A DNA stretch of 64,000 nucleotides, from contig JASJOG010000063.1 of the NCBI GenBank assembly GCA_030142905.1, positions 797,501 to 861,500 on the forward strand, written 5' to 3'. Positions 52,601-64,000 of the stretch are shown here, in pieces (the first letter of the stretch is position 1; each line of letters opens with the position of its first letter). The notes under the pieces are model-generated. The model ran no database searches. It was not told where the DNA came from and was given only the letters and a program-made list of their open reading frames with translations. A program made the position numbers and the translations under genes. This DNA comes from Heliopora coerulea. Lineage: Eukaryota; Cnidaria; Anthozoa; Scleralcyonacea; Helioporidae.

Positions 52601-54509
52601 CATGTTCTTCAGTTTCAGTTAGTTTAACAGAATAATTAATCATTTGCAGATTTGTATTGAGGAATTGATTTCCCCCATCAGTAACAACAAACTGCCAAAA
52701 CCTCCAAAAACCAATTAAGCTATAACCTGAAGTTGCCAAGCCATCAGGAGCCAAGTTATCACAAGCAAAACAATGCCACATAGGAAATTACTGATTAAAC
52801 ATCCCCAAGAGCTGAGGGAGGGTTGGTGGAAGTGCCAAGGGCCATGAGAGAGAGTGCTTAGTAAAAAAGGGGTATAAATGGGCAAGGAGGCAAAGTATAT
52901 CAAAACAGCTCAACAGATCTATCATTGCATACAGCTCATTATTACTCTGTTTTGTTTTTTAAATGAACAAAGCTAACTCTCAACAATTTACTTCATTCTT
53001 TAGAATCACCTTGTTAACACATTAAGACATAAAGGCACCCTTAAAAATTTTGTTCTGACTACTACCAGATGATTTTATTCAGCAGAATGGAGAGCCTGTC
53101 CCTTAGTCAGTTAACATTGAAAGGAAAAATAAACAATGAAGGAAATTTTTGGGTGTTTTCTATGTTCTTTAAAACATCAAAGAATGGTAAAGGTGGCAAA
53201 TGAGTCTATTAAATTTTACTTACGATGTAGCTGGGTCTTTAGAGGGAACATCAGCTTGTTCCGGGGATATGGTAAACTTTGTTCTGCAAACTGTTCCATC
53301 CTGTAAACCAGAACAAACAAAATAAACATAGTTTGGTAAATTTATAAACTTTTGAGCAATAAGAAGGTTAAAAAATCAATATTATACTGTACCGAAAATA
53401 ACAAGGCGACATGTGATGGTCCAAGTACAAAATCTTTCACATCATATCCTAATGAACTGAAATTGTAGGACACAGAAAATAAAAAAGTCTGGTTTTTAAG
53501 ACAAACAGAGTTCTGTCTAATAGAGTAACATAGCAGTTTATAAATGGTGTACCCTCTTTTTAGGCTTAGTTGCTCATATTTGCAATTTTACCCTAGCAAT
53601 TTAGTAATACAAGTATACTGGTATTATACCAGGATAAGAAAAATGTCCTATGTGTATTAATTGTGGGAAGTCAGTTTTTTCACTAAAGATATAAATCTAC
53701 TGTGTAGTTAAATTTGGTATAATGATGATGATGATGACGATGATGATGATGATGACAATGATGATGACGATGACAATGATGACAACGAAACTATTGTTAA
53801 TATTCTCAACCAATTCTTAAACTTTTTTTTTCCAAACAACAAATGATCTTCACTTGTCAATGTGATTATCAGTTACTCTTACTTTTTTTTGCTTTTGATG
53901 CACTATCGAGAAATCTGTTCAGTATAATTAGGAAGAAATTTACTATAAATTTAAAATGTATGAATAACTACCCCAGCTTGATGAATTTTTCAGCAGACAA
54001 AATAAATATTCATTTAGGGATGGGAGGACATGAGGCACAACCATTCCTTACATTTCAGTTCCTTTAAAAATGATGTCTCGAGTGTAGACGCATTGAGTAC
54101 TTATATGGGAAGTATTCAAATAACGTATTCCTTTGTTAGAAGGATTATACTCATGATACGAAGCGAACTCCTCCTTTATTCTGATAAATATCTTTGGTTT
54201 GCAACTGTCGCTTGACGTTTTGAGAGTGGAAAGAAATTCTTACCTTACGGCAGAACCTTCCTTTTTTCGGTTAACAATGTCTTTCAACCTAGAATTCAGT
54301 TAAAAAAAAGAAAAAACCTCCCAAGTCTACCATACCTTATGCCAAACTAAAGGTTGTTCACCCAGACTACAGCGCAACGGAAATTGAAATAAATTACATA
54401 GCTCTGTATCTAACACGAGGAAGTCACAGGATATTAAACTCTTTTACCTTTCTTGCAGTTGTTCAACTGTGCCGGGCAAAGGACACACTGTAAAGAATAT
54501 AGACGTCAT
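26550..54509 (-). CDS. UBR5: E3 ubiquitin-protein ligase UBR5 (EDD/HYD), complete coding region
   Basis: Giant N-degron-recognising HECT E3 ligase that builds ubiquitin chains; mostly nuclear. I reconstructed 43 coding exons (coordinates in the five block entries). They total 8160 nt, exactly divisible by three, for 2719 aa (human 2799), and the phase agrees at every junction. Order: N-terminus [14 protein letters not shown] (human MTSIHFVVHPLPGT), UBA (about 178-222), RCC1-like propeller (about 320-790), UBR box (about 1072-1145), long acidic and low-complexity linkers, MLLE/PABC (about 2335-2395), HECT (about 2190-2719). The catalytic cysteine in [12 protein letters not shown] is 31 residues from the C-terminus, as in human. 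One intron uses a GC donor (33705). The introns carry most of this window's repeats. Its upstream neighbour JNK is in the same orientation with 3.3 kb between. Confidence 0.97.
27300..27715. repeat. Long polypurine tract
   Basis: About 400 bases that are nearly all G and A on the plus strand (GGAAGGGAAAGGGG-like, not a simple tandem unit), in the UBR5 intron between exons 41 and 42, hence polypyrimidine on the transcript. It yields false ORFs on both strands. Confidence 0.9.
32144..38164 (-). CDS. UBR5: UBR5 exons 28-34: central linker with acidic and poly-Ala tracts
   Basis: Exons: 38164-38017, 37934-37771, 37108-36721, 35919-35334, 34765-34470, 33983-33706, 32772-32144. Markers: [159 protein letters not shown]. 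Exon 31 ends in a run dominated by Asp/Glu (about 40 residues). Exon 32 contains [14 protein letters not shown] followed by a Ser/Asn run, at the same place as the human poly-Ala. Exon 33 ends in AG|GCAAGT, a GC donor; using it restores the frame into exon 34. Confidence 0.95.
32840..33660. repeat. Highly diverged ~17-20 bp tandem array
   Basis: The intron between UBR5 exons 33 and 34 is filled with degenerate copies of CACCTCTCTAAGACAGA (for example at 32961, 33084, 33300), dozens of copies with many substitutions and small indels. No ORF. Recognisable only as recurring ACCTCTC, CTAAGACA and AGACA words. Confidence 0.75.
34250..34345. repeat. (GGTG)n/(GGTA)n microsatellite
   Basis: GGTG units turn into about twelve GGTA units and then degenerate GGTT-type units, in the UBR5 intron between exons 32 and 33. 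Confidence 0.95.
39077..40483 (-). CDS. UBR5: UBR5 exons 25-27: UBR-box zinc finger
   Basis: Exons 40483-40148, 39763-39617 and 39334-39077. The UBR box binds N-terminal degrons through three zinc ions. Visible: [47 protein letters not shown] at the end of exon 25, then [18 protein letters not shown] in exon 26. All cysteines and the histidine pair of the human box are kept. Exon 27 gives [15 protein letters not shown] and [19 protein letters not shown]. The preceding residues [20 protein letters not shown] match human ARGMTPFMSAVSGRAYPAA. Confidence 0.97.
39412..39551. mobile_element. 140-bp inverted-repeat element, AGACGTTCTCT family, copy 1
   Basis: The left arm ATTGAAGAGAGTAGACGTTC and the reverse complement of the right arm (ATTGAAGGTAGATTAGACGT...) pair over about 28 bp and share GACGTTCTCT. 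The interior GAGCTTTCGACTGTCAGTCT resembles the one at 61580-61680. In the UBR5 intron between exons 26 and 27. Confidence 0.65.
40647..48538 (-). CDS. UBR5: UBR5 exons 10-24: RCC1-like propeller and following linker
   Basis: Exons: 48538-48186, 47348-47109, 46518-46361, 46246-46141, 46023-45810, 45592-45480, 45335-45213, 44989-44878, 43809-43652, 42988-42899, 42668-42570, 42414-42333, 42060-41935, 41106-40879, 40758-40647. Marker peptides: [146 protein letters not shown]. These track human UBR5 in order. Exon 10 has an Arg/Asp-rich charged region ([19 protein letters not shown]). Exon 23 ends in a Thr/Ala low-complexity run. Confidence 0.94.
41395..41920. repeat. Degenerate CCTAT/CCCAT-type array
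   Basis: About 500 bases of recurring TATCC, CCTAT, CATCC words, strongly pyrimidine-rich on the plus strand, directly to the right of UBR5 exon 23 (41106), within the intron before exon 22 (41935). No fixed unit length could be read by eye. Confidence 0.6.
43107..43290. mobile_element. Palindromic MITE-like element
   Basis: The left arm 43107-43177 (starting CAAATAGAAAATTGCT, containing GATAGAAACATGAATGACGT) and the right arm 43219-43290 are inverted copies over about 70 bp with few mismatches, separated by a loop of about 40 bases. In the UBR5 intron between exons 18 and 19. Confidence 0.8.
43930..44735. repeat. Large compound (ATC)n microsatellite
   Basis: About 800 bases of ATC/ATT/ACC trinucleotides on the plus strand, including a 60-base-type higher-order block (44520-44700, units with ACCATTATGATCATCATCAT). 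Lies in the UBR5 intron between exons 17 and 18. Produces false poly-Ser and poly-Met ORFs. Confidence 0.95.
46788..47000. mobile_element. 213-bp TIR element
   Basis: The left end TTTAGTATAATTACACAGGT plus GATTAT and the reverse complement of the right end TTTAGTATAAGTACACAGGT plus GATTATC match at about 25 of 26 positions. No ORF. In the UBR5 intron between exons 11 and 12. Target duplication unclear. Confidence 0.75.
48655..48785. repeat. (GAAC/AAAC)n microsatellite
   Basis: Runs of CGAACAAA, CGAAAGAACGAA-type tetranucleotide repeats in the UBR5 intron between exons 9 and 10. A second, looser patch lies at 48890-49000. Confidence 0.85.
49026..54509 (-). CDS. UBR5: UBR5 exons 1-9: N-terminus and UBA domain
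   Basis: Exons: 54509-54448, 54288-54244, 53456-53393, 53300-53224, 52366-52308, 52005-51924, 50250-50085, 49865-49806, 49119-49026. They encode residues 1-236. Exon 3 gives [11 protein letters not shown] (human VVGPNHAAFLL). Exon 7 has an Arg-Gly-rich stretch ([15 protein letters not shown]) before [14 protein letters not shown]. Exons 7-9 form the UBA domain: [20 protein letters not shown] and [20 protein letters not shown], nearly identical to human. The intron between exons 6 and 7 contains the 77-bp satellite and a hAT-like insertion; the intron between exons 8 and 9 contains the (GAAA)n tract. Confidence 0.95.
49505..49745. repeat. (GAAA)n and (GGAA)n polypurine microsatellite
   Basis: About 240 bases of AAGAAAGA and GGAAGGAA units, pure purine apart from two C positions, in the UBR5 intron between exons 8 and 9. 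Confidence 0.97.
50275..50630. mobile_element. 356-bp non-autonomous hAT-like element with 8-bp target duplication
   Basis: TGTTTGTC at 50267-50274 and again at 50631-50638 is a perfect 8-bp direct repeat flanking the element, the size typical of the hAT superfamily. The ends are AGGGGTGGATTTAGG on the left and AGGGGCAGGTCCAGAA on the reverse-complemented right, followed on both sides by GGGGGTGCA. The inside holds a 27-bp unit (AAGTAAAGAAAAAGTAAAGG...) repeated twice. No transposase. Inserted in the UBR5 intron between exons 6 and 7. Confidence 0.85.
51265..51775. repeat. 77-bp hairpin satellite array
   Basis: The unit starts TCATCATCAGACAATAAACA and repeats exactly every 77 bases (51291, 51368, 51445, ...) for about six copies, almost without mutation; the last copy has one change (CAGGCAAT) before the array ends. 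Each unit contains AAGTCATCATCAGAC and its exact complement GTCTGATGATGACTT about 16 bases apart. The left boundary (51265-51300) is an inverted copy of the unit's second half. Confidence 0.97.
53722..53790. repeat. (GATGAT)n microsatellite
   Basis: GATGATGATGACGATGATG-type run with CAATGATGACGA variants, in the UBR5 intron between exons 2 and 3. Confidence 0.95.
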
Positions 54510-57500
54510 GGCTATGTCAAAGCAATTAAATTCTTCACAGCTGACTCATTTCTTCCGCAAACTTCCAGTGAAGAGATAAAACATGAACATCGTGTTTTTC
54601 AAACTTTCAAAACCCCAAAGCCAAGAACCTTAATTGCATGAGCCAGCGATGCCTATTTGGTGCGGTTAACCGGCGTCGTAAGTGAACTATGTCGAGGTGT
54701 AATAACAACTAAATTGCTGAAGCCTGGTTTCCATTAAGTCGCAAGAATCGTAAAAATCGCGTCGTAGCAGTCGTCGCGACCCTTGCGATTTAATGGAGAC
54801 GTGAATCGAAGTGACTCTTGCGACTCAAGCGACTAATCGCAAATATAGGATTATTGCGATTTTTTGCGATTGCGATTCTTGCGATTCTAACGATTTAATG
54901 GAAACCAGACTTAAGTTACAAAAGACAGGCAATACATGATCACAATTCACGTAGATTGGCAGACCACAAACAGTCCAACTAAGCAGCTTCAGTTTACCTT
55001 TGGGAGGGTTCTAACCTTCTATTTTTTTATTACTTTTTTTTTCTCCTCAATGGCTCAATATTCAAGCAATTAATCTCTGTGATCTTGGCCATATAAGGAA
55101 CAAAAAGAAACGTTAAATCAGAACAAACCCGCCGGAGCGCCTGCCACGCAGTCTAGGAAGAAGCCAAACAAAGAAATTCAGGGGAAGGCAACTTTTATTC
55201 AGCACTAAGGAGGCAAAACGATCCAATTTATCGATAAATTATGTTACATCCAATTTGGTAAAAATTTTCGTAGAACGACCTACGGTACATTTGGGTGGGC
55301 GGTCCTTCCTCCCCACCCTCCTTTGCCAAGACTTTCGTCAGATTACATAACCATTTTTCTTCACGGATAGCGAAAAAAAGGCGAGGAGAAAGAAGAAAAA
55401 AATAAAAAAAGGAAGTCAAAGAAAAAATCTTGCCAAGTTTAATGAGATGGACCGGAAACCTTTGACCAGGATGAGTATCATCCTATGAGAATAGAATACT
55501 GGGTGGACAGTGATAAATAAGGTAAAAAATTAAAAGATTGATAACTGCTGTGGATGATCTCAAAGAATACCAACGTTCCGAGGAAAGGCCCTTCATCAGG
55601 ATGGAAACGTGTTGGAAACACAGCTGGCAAGAGAACATTCTTAAGTTCCAGGAAATCGATAGCCAACCAATCACTAAGCGCGTTTAAACACTTTAAAGGG
55701 CATATAAAACTGTAGTTCCAATGGGAATCCCCTTGGTACATCATACTTCACAGCACTTGACTCATGGCCGAACTAACTTACTGGCAGATGCGGTATATGC
55801 CGTGGGCTCCGCGCTTCAAGCAAAATATCGAGCTTTTTTCTTCCAAACTAAAGAACAAGCACATGGATATTTATATTCATGTTGAGATAAAACCCATATA
55901 TTAGTTATATTTGTGGTTGAGCATGGGGTTAGCGCCTCGCACGTTTGGTTTGCCGCGTGACTCGAGCTTGTCCAATCCGGCTCTGATTAGATTTCCAATG
56001 AACACAAACGGAAACTTATTATCTAATCTGCAATATTTGATATTGAGGAGAGTCCAAACGTCTAGGCCCGGAGCTACAATGCCATTCACCACACAATTTC
56101 TAAAGACATAATCTTGAAGTTATGATTTTTTTTTATGCAGGTTCAACTCTAGTCATTAATTGTTGAAAAAATCGACACAAACATCATTTAGATGAAGAAG
56201 TTAATATTTCCAAACAAATATGAACATTTTATAGCGAATTAGTAATATAATTTGTTAAAAACTTTTTAAAACTAATAATCCTCTAAATTTAAATGTTAAC
56301 AATATAAGTAAGGTACATAATTAAAAAAACTGTAATGAAGACAAAACCGCGGTGGATTCTTACACAGATATTTTTTTCTTTTTTCTTCAGCCTTAATCTC
56401 TATTGACACGTAGGTTGAACTGCATTAAGGACGGTGCATAATTTTATTTTTGATTTTATTAAACATAAATTTAATTAGCTAATTAATTAATTAATCAATT
56501 TTAACGCTTTGAAAATTGCAAATAAAATGCAGTGACGTAAAATCACAAGGAAAATATGAGAGGAAAAACTACGGACTATTGCATCACACTTGTAACGAAG
56601 AGACAAAAGCCTTACGAAGTGGACAAGCGAACACGTAAAATTCATTATTGCCAATTTGGCTCAAACTGAAGACAATCGATTAAGTCAAATATACTTGTTA
56701 CAAAACCGCTTCGACCTTTTAATTCAGTAGTACTGACGTTTGAGCAAGTGTTCATCCAGAATTCAGATCACGAAACAAAAATACCAGCGTAAACCTAACA
56801 AAAGATCTTGGATATTGGTTGTGCAACCTTTCTAAGAAAGCCACGTATAAATATTATGGGCAAGTGAAAATCACGTCAAGCTGACTACTTGCCAGCCTCA
56901 TCTCTTCCCCGTAACGTACAGAACAGTTACATCCTAATCTGCATCAGTTTCACTGTCTAGTCAACTTCAAAGCTAAATTTCAATATAAAAACTTAAAAGT
57001 TGAGGGAACGCCGAACAGACCTGATATAAAGAGTTCGCTTGGGCATGAATTTTCGCTAGGCACCAGATGTTCCCTACCGAGAACAAAGGGCCTAGTTTCT
57101 AGGGTGGTTAGAAAGGATAATTTAGATGGACATTACCAAATATTTAAATCGCTCCCCATTGTGAAAGGGTCTATCTTTGCCTCCCACATAATTCTCAAAC
57201 GGTGTTATTCCTGATTTCTCTTCAACATCTGTAGTATTTTGAAATTATTTACCATAAAATGTCTTGCAGCTGAAATTTGCTCTATCGAACTTATCGACTC
57301 GTTATGTTTACAGACATTTAAAAGCACTCGTCTCGTTCACATGAAAGCAAATGTAAGTTTTTTCGACTTTTTGCCTCAATTTTAAAACAACACGAAGCAG
57401 CCGGACAATAACTGGTACCTAGTAAGCCTTGAAATTGACACAATCAAGTTGATGCAGATTGAAAATCATGACCAAGCGAAGTATAAAGACTGGTCCTTCT

Positions 57501-57829
57501 ATTACCAGATCATGACTAGTTATATTTCAAGGTTCTCGAAGTCAAACTGGAGTTCGCAGTTTGCCTGCGTAATTACGAACACAGTCGAAAAACGGCCATC
57601 AACCATTTAAATGTAAACCATTAACGAAATTTGAACAAAAGAAATTCTCGTATACATTCTCGTGACATGACATCACTCTGCTCGTCTCCGGACGGTTACT
57701 TAAATTCCTTGTTCTTTTTGACATCCCAGTATGCTTTCTGAGCTGACGCACTGTCAGGCGGTGAATGATGTCAGCAATAGTAACCGCTGGGCAGGGAGAA
57801 CGACGCTCTCTAACGATCGTCTCCTTTGA
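54510..57829. other. Spacer between the UBR5 start and the JNK 3' end
   Basis: Should contain the UBR5 promoter and 5' UTR (just right of 54509) and the JNK 3' UTR. I see a TIR element (54720-54914), a GC-richer patch at about 55900-56100 that is open on both strands without a recognisable product, and AT-rich unique DNA. No CpG-like promoter motif was identified. Confidence 0.5.
54720..54914. mobile_element. 195-bp TIR element with GCGATT-rich interior
   Basis: Ends: CCTGGTTTCCATTAAGTCG from 54723, and TCTGGTTTCCATTAAATCG as the reverse complement of the right end (to about 54912). The interior is built from CGCAAGAATCG, TTGCGATT and CGACTCTTGCGA words in both orientations, so it could fold into an extended hairpin. 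No ORF. It lies about 210 bases upstream of the UBR5 start codon. Confidence 0.75.
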
Positions 57830-63665
<5,836 letters not shown>

Positions 63666-63734
63666 CTACAAAATTGCAAAAAGGAGAAAGAAAATGCCAA
63701 ATATGAAAGTGAATAATGTTAGTAACAAATTGTT

Positions 63735-64000
63735 ATGGTTATCTCATCATCATCATCATCACCAGTGCTACCATCATCATTGTTATCATCACCACCATCA
63801 TCATTACCATCATCATCATCACCAGTACTACCTTCACCATTGTTATCATCACCACCATCATCATTACCATCATCATCATCACCAGTGCTACCTTCACCAT
63901 TGTTATCATCACCACCATCATCATTACCATCATCATCATCACCAGTACTACCTTCACCATTGTTATCATCACCACCATCATCATTACCATCATCATCATC
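63735..64000. repeat. 60-bp minisatellite built from ATC/ACC trinucleotides, reaching the right edge
   Basis: The block GTTATCATCACCACCATCAT plus CATTACC, CATCATCATCATCACCAG, TACTACCTTCACCATT recurs with a period of exactly 60 bases at least four times, with alternating GTGCTACC/GTACTACC variants. Lies upstream of the first visible JNK exon and continues past the window. Confidence 0.95.

Noticed and set aside
55901..56111. Region open on both strands, slightly GC-richer than its surroundings
   Set aside because: No recognised domain, no splice context, no repeat copy in the window; cannot be supported as a gene.

Overview
The window looks like nuclear DNA of an intron-rich invertebrate, most likely a cnidarian (anthozoan/coral type). 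This is an inference from the AT-rich sequence, the many short exons, animal-type gene families close to their vertebrate versions, and a dense background of small inverted-repeat elements. Exons were assembled by eye from GT-AG (once GC-AG) splice sites, matching intron phases and remembered family sequences. No search was run.

Seven genes, left to right. (1) HGSNAT, minus strand, 4865 down past the left edge: lysosomal heparan acetyltransferase. (2) TAF1A, plus, 5274-9332: SL1 subunit for RNA polymerase I. Genes 1 and 2 are head-to-head across about 400 bases. (3) A clavesin-like CRAL-TRIO lipid-transfer gene, plus, 10265-12126. (4) ASPH, aspartyl/asparaginyl beta-hydroxylase, plus, 15066-21485. 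(5) A BTB-BACK-Kelch (KLHL) CUL3 adaptor, minus, 24441-22650. (6) UBR5, giant HECT E3 ligase, minus, 54509-26550: 43 coding exons totalling exactly 8160 nt (2719 aa). (7) JNK (MAPK8 family), minus, from beyond the right edge to about 57830.

The genes do not form a pathway. Two concern ubiquitin ligation (KLHL and UBR5); the rest are unrelated housekeeping or signalling genes. Introns and spacers carry most of the unusual material: TIR elements (3709-4068, 17449-17789, 19542-20993, 39412-39551, 43107-43290, 46788-47000, 50275-50630, 54720-54914, 61829-62073), a 77-bp satellite whose unit folds on itself (51291-51775), long polypurine/polypyrimidine tracts, and (ATC)n, (CTAC)n and (GAAA)n arrays.

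The best candidate for something undescribed is the 1.45-kb TIR element in the last ASPH intron. It carries a 158-aa HIRAN-like ORF and shares its termini with a 360-bp element in an HGSNAT intron. Second is a TIR element in a JNK intron that encloses a tRNA-shaped 72-nt sequence.
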